Assembly (NCBI GenBank): GCA_038277395.1 | Contig: CM076193.1 | Location: 118,202,133 to 118,266,132, forward strand | Direction of reading: 5' to 3' | Origin: Dryocosmus kuriphilus | Lineage: Eukaryota; Arthropoda; Insecta; Hymenoptera; Cynipidae | Length of the DNA: 64,000 bases | Shown: positions 11,315-23,530 of the stretch, one piece after another | Numbering within the stretch: position 1 is the first letter of the stretch | How the letters are laid out: every line of letters starts with the position of its first letter | The notes under the pieces: generated by a model | The model's database searches: none | What the model saw: only the letters and a program-made list of their open reading frames with translations | What the model was told of the DNA's origin: nothing | Made by a program: the position numbers and the translations under genes

Positions 11315-12040
11315 GCAAAAAAATTCTCTACTGATATTTGTGAAACGTATCTTTGGGACTCCTACGCTCGTCCCTCCTTCCAAGGTTAAGGTGGGGGGGA
11401 CTACGCATTTACTGACAGGTTACGGAAATACGTTCAGTCACGCTCGTCTCCCTTTCCCAGGTTAAGTGGAGGGGGAGGGGGGTTAAGAATTTACTGACAG
11501 GTTACAAAAATGCGTTCAGTCACGCGCGTCCCCCTTTCATTGTTAAGAGTGTGTGTAGGAAGGGGGGTTACACATTCACTGACAGGTTACGGAAATACGT
11601 TCAGTCACGCTCGTCTCCCTTTCCCTGGCTAATTGTAGGGGGAGAGGGGTTACGAATTTACTGGCAGGTTACAAAGATGCACTCAGTCACGCGCGTCCCC
11701 CTTTCACTTGTTCAGTGTGTGTTGGGAGGGGGGTTACACATTTACTGACAGGTCACGGAAATACGTTCAGTCACGCTCGGCCCCCTTTACCAGGTTAAGT
11801 GTGAGAGAGATTAAGCATTTACTAAAAGGTTACAAGAATACATTTAGTCACGCTCGTCCCCCTTTCCCAGGTTAAGTGTGTGTGGGGGGGGGGGGGGGTT
11901 AAGCATTTACTGACAGTTTACGGAAAAAAGTTCAGTCACGCGCGTCCCTCTTTACCAGGTTAAGTGCGGGGCGTTACGCAACTACTGACAGCTTACGGAA
12001 ATGTGTTCAGTCACACCTGCCCCTCTTTCCTTTTTAAACG
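11315..12040. repeat. About 83-bp G-rich minisatellite
   Basis: Units starting ACTGACAGGTTACGGAAATA occur at 11411, 11493, 11578, 11660, 11744, 11821, 11909 and 11984, after a diverged unit near 11328. Spacing is 75 to 88 bp. Each unit has CGTTCAGTCACGC(T/G)CG, a CCCTTTCC tract and a G-run. The early units alternate between CGCTCG and CGCGCG types, which suggests a two-unit higher-order repeat. A further diverged fragment lies at 12180-12230. One unit has a 15-base G run (11884-11898). Confidence 0.85.
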
Positions 12041-13975
12041 CATTAATGTTTTTAAAAACACCGGCAAAAAATTTCTTTAACGGTATCGCCAAAAATATTC
12101 TCTGTCGGTAAGATCTATATATTTTAATGCACTGATTACAAATATGAGAGTGAAAAGTTAAGGTTAAGCGCCCCTAAGGTCGGATACGAAAATGCGTTCA
12201 GTCACACCCGCCGCCTTTTCCCTTTTAACGAATTAATTTTTTTTTTAACCGGCAGAGAATCCACGTCCTTTAGGGTAACAAAATTTGATTATATAAAAAA
12301 ATAGCATTATGTAAATTTTTAATACAATAAGTTGCCAAATATTTTGAAGAATTAACAATAATTTGAATGAGTTTGGCTTCCATAATTTTAAAATTTTTTT
12401 GGGAGGAAGGAGTAGACTCTCCCGTTATAAAAAAAAAGAAGCACGTAAATAAATAAAGGCCGAGTCTAAAGGTACGGACTTGGAAAGTGGAAGGGGGATC
12501 TGGAAAGGCAGGTAGAAAAAGGTTAAGTGTAGGTAAAAAACGTGTATTACCTACATGGCTTGTATCCGGATCTGTAAAAGCTACCATAAATAAAATGAAA
12601 CAATAAATGTCCGGAAACATCAATCTTCTATAAATAAGCTTCATATTCATAACTTTGCATTTTTGCAATTTACGGTAAGAGATTGCTTCCAAGTTTTTTT
12701 TTTTTTTTTAAGAACGAGAACAAAATTACGGTCGCTGAAAATAGTTGAATCTTGTGAATAGTGCTAGGATAAAACGTATCTGCTGAGTGGAACGTAAACG
12801 GGAACTTTCTCTGTATTCATCACGTATTCGAGAAACTCCTAATCCTGTTCCTGAAGCGAACTCTTACCATGAAAATCAACTAGAAGAAGAAAAAGGAACG
12901 ACAAAAACTCACGCTATAAGCAAAGGAAAGTCTTCAAACTCTGAGCTATGTTATCGTATACTGTACTGAGAGTCCTCGATGCCAGAAAATTAAAAAAGTA
13001 TACCCGAGAGTAGCTGATTGAATTCTGTTAGCTTCTTTAAGCTCTTGTTTTCTATCTCATGATTTTTAATGGGACGTTCCCAGAATCAGAACGTTCTCAA
13101 TGGTATGTAAAATTGCAAAGTTTTGCGGAATAAATATTGCAAAACTTGTACAGAAATTCAATTAGATATTTGTGAAACTATCAAGCTAGTTTTTTAAATA
13201 TTGATTTATAAAAAATTGTTTATTTAATTTTAAACTATAAAGTAGAATGAAGAGCATACGCAAAATATAATATTAATTGAACAATATATTAATACTCGGC
13301 AGTTTTGAGGTTTCCTTTGTACATCTGTTTCCCTAACAAATCAATATAAGAGAAAGAAAATCTGGTGGATTTTCACAATAGTAAATTTGGAATTTTTTAT
13401 CAATAATATCGTTTCAAAAATCAGAAAGGTTCTATTTAAATTCGCATTGCAGGTTTCATTATGAAAACGCTACCTTCAAAATATTTAGAGGCTTTTAATT
13501 TCTTTTATCACCAAATGAATGATTTGAGAATAATTCATTTTAATTGAGAACCTCAAAGTTAAGATACATAGAAAAGAAGTATTTTGAAAACCAAATGAAA
13601 TGCCTTAATATTGGTGCAGATTCGTGCTTAGATAATATTAAAAATTAAAAGGATTTTAATAAAACTTTGTATAATTCAATTATAAGTTCAAAATAATTCA
13701 CTTGCATCTTTTTTCGAAAAAATTGCAATTCGAATTAATTATACTGTTATTTTCCTTTATTGTAACTCATGGGAATTTGGTTAAATTACATTGAAGGAGA
13801 ACGTTCAATTTCGGAATGATCGGGTAGCCTCGATTTTCAAAAAGATATTTATTCTTCTTTGTATATACTCTATCTTATTAGAATTAAGTAATTCTTTTAC
13901 TGAAAGGTTAAACCTCTCATTTTTCGGAGAGTAAATAAATAAATCGATTGCTCCTATTGAAAAGCAACAATTCGT
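12041..13975. other. Intronic AT-rich DNA, no gene seen
   Basis: The longest ORFs (12270-12692 minus, 12787-12969 plus) have no recognisable domain and no splice or promoter support. Confidence 0.5.
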
Positions 13976-14083
13976 CATGGCTCTCAACAAAAAAGCTACT
14001 CGTGCCATCTATAGTAAGTATCTACACAAATTTCTATTTACTTACAGTTGGTGGCGCGAGTAGTATTTTAATTGGGAGCCATG
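13976..14083. repeat. 108-bp hairpin-forming inverted repeat
   Basis: CATGGCTCTCAA and CTACTCGTGCCATC on the left pair with GGTGGCGCGAGTAG and TTGGGAGCCATG on the right, giving arms of about 36 bp around a 35-bp loop. It may be a short MITE remnant or a foldback RNA; sequence alone does not decide. Confidence 0.6.
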
Positions 14084-14372
14084 TCGAAATACTGCTTTTT
14101 AAATAGCAGCAGTTGAAATAATTTTTAAAAAATGAAAGTAAATAAAGAAAATTGTTTATTTGTTATAAGCAAATCAGCGAGAGCAAGTCGTTTGCAGTAT
14201 TAGTCAAACTGGGATATTTTATTCTCAAAAACTTTGGCTGCAATATATAAACCTAAAAAGAGGTTTGTCTTTTTTCTGTCGGTAAATTTCATTTTTGAAC
14301 TATATCATCAAACCATAACGTAGAAATTAATGACCCTTAATGATGGTAATTTTCTAGAGAACAACAACTAAA

Positions 14373-15984
14373 TGCCCAGATAGCACAACTAACCGCAAAT
14401 TGAGGTTAAGTTGGTAGAGCAACTTTCCGTTAATCTACTGCCGCAATCGGACAACAACTTGACGGTAACAGTTGTAAATTCTGAAGTTGACGTAAAGTTG
14501 GCTTAAAGTTGACGAAAAAAGTTGATCACCAACTAGTTGAACTACAACTTGTTACCGTCAAACTAACCGCAAATTGAGGTTAAGTTGGTAGAGCAAATTT
14601 CCGTTAATCTACTGCCGCAACCGGACAACAACTTGACGGTAACAGTTGTAAAATCTGAAGTTGACGTAAAGTTGGCTTAAGGTTGACGAAAAAAGTTGAT
14701 CACCAACTAGTTGAACTACAATTGTTACCGTCAAACTAACCGCAAATTGAGGTTAAGTTGGTAGAGCAACTTTCCGTTAATCTACTGCCGCAATCGGACA
14801 ACAACTTGACGGTAACAGTTGTAAATTCTGAAGTTGACGTAAATTTGGCTTAAAGTTGACGAAAAAAGTTGATCACCAACTAGTTGAACTACAACTTGTT
14901 ACCGTCAAACTAACCGCAAATTGAGGTTAAGTTGGTAGAGCAACTTTCCGTTAATCTACTGCCGCAACCGGACAACAACTTGACGGTAACAGTTGTAAAA
15001 TCTGAAGTTGACGTAAAGTTGGCTTAAGGTTGAAGAAAAAAGTTGATCACCAACTAGTTGAACTACAATTGTTACCGTCAAACTAACCGCAAATTGAGGT
15101 TAAGTTGGTAGAGCAACTTTCCTTTAATCTACTGCCGCAACCGGACAACAACTTGACGGTAACAGTTGTAAAATCTGAAGTTGACGTAAAGTTGGCTTAA
15201 GGTTGACGAAAAAAGTTGATCACCAACTAATTGAACTACAATTGTTACCGTCAAACTAACCGCAAATTGAGGTTAAGTTGGTAGAGCAACTTTCCGTTAA
15301 TCTACTGCCGCAACCGGACAACAACTTGACGGTAACAGTTGTAAAATCTGAAGTTGACGTAAAGTTGGCTTAAGGTTGACGAAAAAAGTTGATCACCAAC
15401 TAGTTGAACTACAATTGTTACCGTCAAACTAACCGCAAATTGAGGTTAAGTTGGTAGAGCAACTTTCCGTTAATCTACTGCCGCAATCGGACAACAACTT
15501 GACGGTAACAGTTGTAAATTCTGAAGTTGACGTAAATTTGGCTTAAAGTTGACGAAAAAAGTTGATCACCAACTAGTTGAACTACAACTTGTTACCGTCA
15601 AACTGACCGCAAATTGAGGTTAAGTTGGTAGAGCAACTTTCCGTTAATCCACTGCCGCAACCGGACAACAACTTGACGGTAACAGTTGTAAAATCTGAAG
15701 TTGACGTAAAGTTGGCTTAAGGTTGACGAAAAAAGTTGATCACCAGCTAGTTGAACTACAACTCTGGCTATCTGGGGGGTGGCAGTACAGAACCACCCAG
15801 ATAGCACAACTAACCGCAAATTGAGGTTAAGTTGGTAAGCAACTTTCCGTTAATCTACTGCCGCAATCGGACAACAACTTGACGGTAACAGTTGTAAATT
15901 CTGAAGTTGACGTAAAGTTGGCTTAAAGTTGACTAAAAAATTTGATTACCAACTAGTTGAACTACAACTCTGGCTATCTGGGCA
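14373..15984. repeat. 173/174-bp satellite array bounded by MITE-like inverted ends
   Basis: Eight tandem units begin AACCGCAAATTGAGG (GACCGC in the last) at 14391, 14565, 14738, 14912, 15085, 15258, 15431 and 15605. A ninth, separate unit starts at 15812. The left end TGCCCAGATAGC (14373-14384) is the exact inverse of the right end GCTATCTGGGCA (15973-15984). The same ten-base core appears inverted at 15767-15776 and 15796-15805, so the block is one eight-unit element followed by a single-unit element of about 189 bp. Each unit also contains an 11-bp inverted pair, GTTACCGTCAA and TTGACGGTAAC. No coding capacity. Confidence 0.85.
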
Positions 15985-18227
15985 GATAACTAACATTTTT
16001 GTCGGGAATAGTTTCTTGGTATAAAAAATTCTTTAAAAATCCAATAAACGTTGTGTGAAATGGAGTTGTTCGAAATACATAAGTTGGCAATTCAAAACTA
16101 GATAACCGATTCTGAAACCAATTTAAAAAAAAAACACCTTATTTCATCCTTTTTTCTAATTTCATTCAGCACTGATAGTTCTTAAAATTGTTAAAATTTA
16201 CCGATAAAAAAACATAAATATCTTGTTTTTATTGGATTTTAGGCGAAAAATTGTCTGTCACTGTGCGATACCGTCACAATAAATCTTGATATTCTCGGAA
16301 CACAATAATTTTTTTTTGTTTAAATTTTAAAAAAAAATTTAATTCAGGATCCCAATATCTCGGCAGAAAATTCCTATTTTTGTCAAAAATTCAAAATTCG
16401 ATTTTTAATCCCTATCCAAATCTTATTTTGAAAACCCATGAAATTCTGACCTCGCGATTCACAACCGAGCATGCTCCAATTTTAGGTTAGTGTCAGTTTG
16501 AGATCGTCAATTTCCACATGCAATTTCTCGAAATTGGCTAACTTTTCCTAACCAAGCTTTTTTGGCCTCAATTCAGCAACACTTCAGCTCGGTAGTAAAA
16601 TTGTGTTTTATCTTTAAATGGTGATTTCGATTTTACAGAATGTTTTTTCGCTGTCCTGAAAATTTTCGATTTTTTTGGTTATCTAGTTCTGTAGACTGTA
16701 CTGTCACCCTTCAATTCTTTATTTTATGGGTAATTTTACGAATGGGAAAAAATTGCGTTTCTTTCCTTGCTTGTTGAATAAAAGAACTTACGAAACAGCC
16801 ACCAACATTGGCTGGTACAAATTTGATCAAAGATAAACTTTCATTTTAAAAAATGGCCGAAAATGATCTACAAAAGAGTTTATCTTTGTATGCCGTTTTC
16901 TGCGTTCTTTTATAATTGAAATTGTCTAAATGATTCAAGGAATGATTTCACTAAAGACTTATTAAATATTTTACATGATATTTTATCAGTAATATTTATT
17001 TTAAAACACCAATTTTACTTATTTCATCTTCACGACATTTTATTCCGCAATAGCCAGACTCATATTTCAAGAGAAGAATTTAATACAGTGCCTCATTTTT
17101 AAAAAAACGTTTCTGACTCTTCATCACGACCCTCGGGGCCAAGAAGGTGTCTTGCTTAGTTTCATAGTAAGAGTTGCTCTAGAAAATGAGGTGAGTTTAG
17201 TCGAAATTGGCAAGACTGAAAATGTTGTCGGGACACTCTTGTTAATTACATTCCAGTGCCCCTACCTTGCAGGCTACAGGAAGATTTGTTGCTCTCCTTT
17301 TTTTCTCCCTTCTTCTTCTCTTTCCCTCCTTATCCTCCTCTATTTCTCTCTCTTTTAGACTCTTTCGCCCACAACTGTGCAACTGTACAGAAGTTGTTCG
17401 AAACGAGTTCGCACAAGTGCAGTAAATATAGAGAATGGTCGAGAGCAGAAGTCGCTAGTTAGTTTGAACTAGCTTGTGCAAAAGTATTCGCGAATAAGCT
17501 GAACTAAACCATAACACCTCCTGGTGTATATTGCCACAAGAAAGCCTTTGAGATTCGCTCTGAAGTGTAGGTTGAAACCGGAGGCAATGGAGTAAGTGCA
17601 GAACTAGTGCAACTCTTAGTGGACAGACGAATATAGGTTTCTTGCTAGCCACTAGGTTCCCTAGAGCGCTGCAATCTGTTACCTCCGACAGTCTTTTCCA
17701 CCCTTTCCCTCAAGTCGAACCTTACAACCAACCCGTCAGGATGTAACTTCTTTTTTCTGAGAAATTCACCAGGATCCATCACTTGCTTGAAGAAACTTTT
17801 GCTGAGCGCAGCAACTCTCTTCACCTGTTTGTGTTCATTTTATTGTGCCTTAAAGTGATTCCAGCGAAAGCAAAGTTTCATTGAATTGTAATCACATTTA
17901 TGTAGAGAGCAGTGTTGGAAACGAAGAGCTGGGGGAATAAGCTTGCAGAAGTTTCATTGTGGAACTAGTTTCAGCTTACAGTTTACTGTTACTCTTATAT
18001 AGTCACAAAATAACTTCATAGCGAAACGATAAAAATATAAAAAACTTTGATTTGTTACGGAATTCAAGTAAACTTAGGTCAAGTCCAACAAGTCAAATAC
18101 AGTCAATAAAAGAATGTATTGAAGTGAATTAACATCAATTAAAAGGTAATAGAGTAAATACAAATTCTGTAAAAAAGATCTTTTGAGTATCAAATTCGGA
18201 AAGTAGGCAGCTTCAGACGAGTGAAAA
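15985..18227. other. Intronic DNA, no gene seen
   Basis: Mostly AT-rich. A more balanced patch at about 17100-17900 has pyrimidine-rich stretches but no ORF or RNA gene that I recognise. Confidence 0.5.
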
Positions 18228-18640
18228 GTTTCCAACTTGAGCTGGAAACGAGCCAAAGACGAGCCGGTAGCGAGTGTTGGAAACTTCACAAGAGTATAAC
18301 TGCCTTCTTTCTGCAGCTGTTGAACACGAAATTTTTTGTAACAAACACAAGCAATTTTCGTTTTTATTAACAATATAAACGAACTTTCTAGAAGTCTTCG
18401 AGAAGTTTGGAAATTTATTGTAAAGTACTATAAATAGCCGAAAATTTCTGGAATTTGTCTATAATTGATGGTAATGAATCGACAGCGAATAAGTTGAAGG
18501 TGAACCGGAAACGAGCCGAAGACGAGCTGGCGGCAAGTGCTGCAAAGTTCACAAGAGTATAACTGCTAACTTTTAGCAGCTGTTACATATGCTATTTTTT
18601 GTAACAAAAATAACAACTCCACAGATAATACGGCACCTTG
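18228..18640. repeat. Two diverged copies of a short repeat
   Basis: Copies near 18238-18350 and 18503-18612 share GGAAACGAGCC, AAGACGAGC, CACAAGAGTATAACTGC, GCAGCTGTT and TTTTTTGTAACAAA in the same order and orientation, about 265 bp apart. Confidence 0.7.
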
Positions 18641-20890
18641 TGAAATAAAAAATAATTGAGATCTCAATTTTTTTATACAATGAAAAAAATGAAAAAGTCT
18701 TACAAATTGGAAAAATAATTTGAAGTATTTTGTCTTATGTAAATATAAATTTGCAACCTCATGGGTTTTCGGCAACCTCATAAAATTATAAATAATCTTC
18801 AGTTTGAGTCTTGTGTTAGCTTATGCCAAAGTTTCACATAACGGAGAAGTTTAGACTTTTTCCCCATATTTTGCGCCTTTGACGAAAATTGGGACATTTC
18901 GATTTTTCAGTAGCATTTCCGATGGATACAACTATAGAAATGAAAGGTGGTGGTCCTTAGGATGATAATCAATAAAATCGCAATTTTGCATAAAAGCGCA
19001 AAAACTTTATGTTATCTAGTTTCGAGGTCATGAAGACTGAAAGTCGAAATTACACAGTGTGAGAGGCGTTTTTTATACAGAGAGGTGGCTAAAAACGAGA
19101 ATATTATGTCTTTTTTGTCAATAAACGATAATCATTACAAGAAATATCGTTTGTTGATTTGGAAGGTGAAATAAATGGCACTAAGGAACGTTTGTATGCT
19201 TCTAAATTTTAAGTACTTTTCCAAAATTTTCAACTCGATATCTCATTTCAAGTGGATCCGAGTTATCGTGAAAAAATTTCCAGTAAAGCAGAAATAGGAT
19301 AAGTGAAAGAGGACCTTAGTAACACCACGTATATTTAATTTTTGAAGAATTTTTGTTGACATGAATCCAATTTCAAAGAAATGTTGGTCGTTCCCTTTTA
19401 AACACGTTTCACTGGTATATTGAGCTGCCAAAGCACATCCTGTTTTTTCACTGATTCTTTTCTGTGGATGCTGCTGACTATTTTAAGCCTAAAATGTTAA
19501 AAAAATCGTTTTACAGACTTTTAAAATATCTTATTTCTTTACTTTTTGAAAACATTTTTTTCACCCTGGCTTAAAAACTGCTTGAAATCAAAGTATTATG
19601 TCCTTAAACCCTTTAATTTTGTATCCCAAAAAAGTCCCAAATGTTCAAGATTATGCAATAATTTATTTAATTCCCTGTAAACTAAAAAAAAAATGTTTCA
19701 ACTATAATAAATCCGATATTATTGTTTACAATTAAATTTAAAAAGGGATAAAAACGAAAATGTAATAAAAAATTTCCACCTTCTTCTTGGGCCCAAAATA
19801 TTTCACTTTTGTATTTCGAAATCACAACTAAGAAACATCTAAATGCTTTATTGATTTACAAACTTACATATCTCCACTTCACTCAGCAAAATATTATAAA
19901 AAACTTGTATACACATTTTTGTACAATTTACAAAACTTTTTAAACTTTTTTTATTGTATAAAAAAATGACAAAGCAATAACTGTTAATTTCAGACGGTAT
20001 CATATTATCTGTGGAGCTGAATATTTATAGTTTCAATATAATAAAAAATGTTTTAAATGATTTGTCCAATTTGCAAAGCTTTTGCAATTTTTTTAATTAC
20101 AAAAAACATAAGATCTTAATTATTGTTAATTTCAAAGGCTTCCGAATTAACTGTGTGGTTGCAAATTTACAGTTACGTATAAAAAAATTCTTTAAATGGT
20201 TTCTCCAATTTACAAAACTTTTATAATTTTTTCTTACTTATAAAAAACATGACATCTCAGTTACTGTTAATTTAAAAGGGTTCCGTGTTAACTGTAGGGT
20301 TGCAAAGTTAGAATGAGATGCAGAAAATTATTTTTAAAATTTTTAACCAAATTTTAAAACATTTTTCATTTTTCTCAAACATATATACTCACTATAAAAA
20401 TTTTCACAACTTGCGCATCAATCGGGCTTATGCCGCCAACCTTATGTTCCCGGTAAATCTCCCGCGTCCCAACTGGTTACGAAGTGTACTAATTCACGTT
20501 ATTCACATAGAAAAAAGTATTTTCCATGCGATTAAAATGATTTGAAAGTTTACACAGCTCTTCGATACCTTTTTTTAAGCTTTCCTGGCAATTTGCTGGT
20601 TCGCTACAATATCACGCTTTCATTCCTACTCAGAATGTAAACCTTCAATTAAAGAAGTTTTCGTCCTCTGACAAGAACATCTTCCCAAAAGGTAAAAAAA
20701 ATAAACCGCTGACAAGACTCGCCAGAAAAAATGCTGAAACGAATAAAATTGCCAAGAAAGCAGCCAATAAAGCAAAGAGACATGCGAAGGCATAGAAAAA
20801 TTGCACTTTTAAGAAATAAATCGTATATAACAAAACAAAACTAAGGCCTATGATATATAAATATACGGAAAAAATATACGGATATATACG
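18641..20890. other. Intronic AT-rich DNA, no gene seen
   Basis: Only chance ORFs of 60 to 75 codons. No supported feature. Confidence 0.5.
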
Positions 20891-20896
20891 GAAAGA

Positions 20897-23203
20897 ATGG
20901 AAGAAGAGAATACTATGATTGAAGAGGGGGAAGGCGTGGATGCGATGTTGTGTAAGATAAAGGAAAGGGTAGAGAAGATAGTGGAAGAAATTAGGCCAAG
21001 TGAGGAGGAAAGAAGGGAGAAAAGAGGATGGTGGGACGTGGAATGTATAGAGAGTAAAGAACGTATGAAATTATCGTTAAAGGATTGGAGAAAGAGGAGA
21101 GATAGATAGAAAGAAATATAATAAAAGAAAAAGGGAACACGAGTAATTACTAGATGTGAAAAGACAGTAGGAGAAGATGAGCTACATGGAGGAGGTAGAG
21201 AAAGCAATAAAGGAAGGAAGAGAATGGGCTGTGATCAATAGAGAGAGGTGTGGATGGAAAGGAATCAATGAAGAGATAAATATGGAGGAATGGACGGTAT
21301 ACTTCAAGAAATTGCTAGGAGACGTGGATAGCAAAGTGAAGGGGGAAGGCAGAAAGTGCAAGGAGGGAGGAATGAAGTGGGGAATGAGGTGACCAGAGAG
21401 GAGGTGAATCAAGCAATTTAGAAGTTAAAAAGAAACAAGGCGACAGGAGAGGATGGGATGGAGAATGAAGCGTTGAAATTTGGAGGAAGAAGGATTAGAG
21501 AAAAGATCTGGGAAGTATGTAGAAGAGTATGGAGAGGGGAAGGATGGCCCAGGGAGTGGAGAACAGGTTTGGTAGTTCCGTTATTAAAGAAAGGTAGGGG
21601 TAGAAAGGTGGAAGATTATAGAGGAATCACTCTAATGCCAGTAACGTATAAAATTCACGCGGAGGTGCTTAGGAAGAGATTAGAAGAACAGGTAGAAGAG
21701 AAAGGAAGTATTCCACACAATCAAGCAGGATTCAGGAAGGGGATGGAAACAGTGGATAACATTTTCGTTCTGAATTATCTAGTCAACAAGAACCTGGGAC
21801 AGAAGAAAGGAAAGCTAGTTGCAACTCTTCGTAGATTTTAAAGCAGCTTTCGACTCGATGAATAGGAAAGTTTTATGGAAGGCAATGAAAGAAAGGGGGG
21901 TCGACGAGGAGTTGATTGAGAGGATAAAAAAGGTCTTTACGAAGACGAAGACAAGGGTGAGGATCGGGGAACAGAAAGGGGAGGAGTTTTGGAAAGGGAG
22001 GGGTCTTAGGCAAGGGTTCCCGCTAAGTCCATTGTTATTTAGCATAATATTAGCAGACCTAGAAGAGAAAATGGAAAAGAATGTTAAAGGAGGTACAGTG
22101 CTAGGAAATAAAAAAATATACTCACTAGCGTACGCGGACGATGTGGTACTTCTAGCAGAGAATGAAAATGGAATGAGCTTGCTAATGAAAGGATGCGAAG
22201 AGTATGGTAGAGAGAAAGATTTGACAATTAATGTAACGAAGACAAAAATAGTGTGTTTTAGAAAGAGAAAGAATGAAGTAAAGTATGGATGGAAGATAAA
22301 TGGAGAAATGGTGGAAATGGTAGAGGAATTTTGTTATTTAAGATTTTGGTTCGAAGCGGGAGGTGGAAATGAGCTACAGGTGAAAAAAAGGATGGAAAGT
22401 GCGAGTAAGGTGATGGGTCAAGTGTGAGGGATTGGAAAAAGAAGATTCAAAGAGGACTGGAAGATGAGATTATGGCTATTTGACTCGCTGGTATGATCAG
22501 TGATGTGTTCTGAGTGTGTTATGGAGTGGAAATATGGGGGTGGAAGGAGTACAAGAAGGTAGAAAACATGCAAGAAAGATTTCTGAGATGGGTTATGAGA
22601 GTAAGCTGGAACTGCCCAGGTTATATGTTGAGAGAAGAAACAGGGAGAGAGAAATTGGTGATAAGGCAGAGAAAAAGGGTCTGGAATTTCGAAGAGAAAC
22701 TTAAGAGGGGTAAAGGTAGCAAAATAGCACAAGTGTGCCGACAAGAATTAATAAATAGAGAGAGGAGAGGTAATACGGGACATTCAAAATGGGAGGAAGA
22801 GAGATGGCAAGTTAGAAGGGAATGGAGAATGTGTGACGAGGGGAGGGAGTGGCAGGAAATTGAAGGGGAAATGAGTAAGAAGCAGGAAGAGAAGAGGTGG
22901 TAAAAGATTATAGGGTCAAAATATAATAAATGGTATAAATTCGTCAAGATGGAAGGGCTCCCAGAATATTTAGGGAAATTGAAAAAGGAGTGCAGGTGGG
23001 CCAGGATGATACGTTTCAGAATGGGTGAAAGCATGAATGAATGTAAATATTGTATGAGTGAAGAAATGAAGATGTGCAGGGTATGTAGATATGAAAGGGA
23101 ATCATGGGAGCACGTGTTGGAGCGGTGCACAGGCGAAGAGGAAGGGGGAAAGAGCGTGGTAGATAGTGTTAGGTGGATACTGAGCGATTATGGACAAGGG
23201 TAA
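20897..23203 (+). pseudogene. Non-LTR reverse transcriptase ORF2 remnant
   Basis: The remnant starts with a WWDVEC...SKERMKL linker (20897-21109) and then breaks. The RT runs from about 21385: KRNKATGEDGMENE, WRTGLVVPLLKKG, DYRGITLMPVTYKI, HNQAGFRKGMETVDNI, then a frameshift near 21825-21840, then FVDFKAAFDSMNR with the first catalytic Asp, GLRQGFPLSPLLF, and LAYADDVVLLA with the YADD active site. It stops at 22427. A further frame, 22514-22903, holds an EIWGWKEYKKVENMQERFLRW block. After a stop it continues to a Cys/His finger, CKYC, then CRVC with H and C (about 23042-23130). At least one frameshift and several stops make it dead. I cannot assign the clade firmly. Confidence 0.85.
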
Positions 23204-23530
23204 AACTGGGTGAAGAGCTTAGAAAAGAAAAGGGAAGAGAGTATGTATGGGGGAGGAGAAAACTAAAATCGAAGGAAAATTAGTGTTGCGTGACTTGGAA
23301 AAGCTTGAATAGTAATGGTAAGAGGAAACGGAAGCCCTGGAGGGTCTCGCGCTCTTGTTAGATTGGATAAATAGATAGCAAGATAGTATGTAAGAATTTG
23401 TACTTAATGAAGCGATAATACGTTAAGATAAGCATAAGGCATAGTGGTTAAGTGAAATTGTAAAGGATGTAAAGGGAACGGAGCCCTCAAACCCGTAAGG
23501 GAGAGTAATAAACGAATTAGTGAATTAGAA
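20897..23530 (+). mobile_element. 5'-truncated, decayed non-LTR retrotransposon (purine-rich strand)
   Basis: Coding fragments in order: the endonuclease-RT linker, the RT domain, a C-terminal region and a zinc-binding end. These are followed by a 3' UTR that ends near 23527 at GAGAGTAATAAACGAATTAG. The N-terminal endonuclease is missing, as expected for 5' truncation. The sense strand is strikingly purine-rich, so minus-strand ORFs here (20848-21207, 22621-23130) are artefacts. Confidence 0.85.

Noticed and set aside
12787..12969. 60-codon ORF as an extra exon of the side-family gene
   Set aside because: The frame joins 10980 to 25853 directly, and this ORF has no Ig motif or matching splice sites.
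14373..15984. CRISPR-like array
   Set aside because: The units are continuous 173/174-bp tandem copies without short repeats alternating with unique spacers, in a eukaryotic context.
20848..23130. Minus-strand ORFs rich in Ser, Leu and Phe over the non-LTR element
   Set aside because: The coding strand is purine-rich, so the antisense frames have few stops; RT motifs show that the plus strand is coding.
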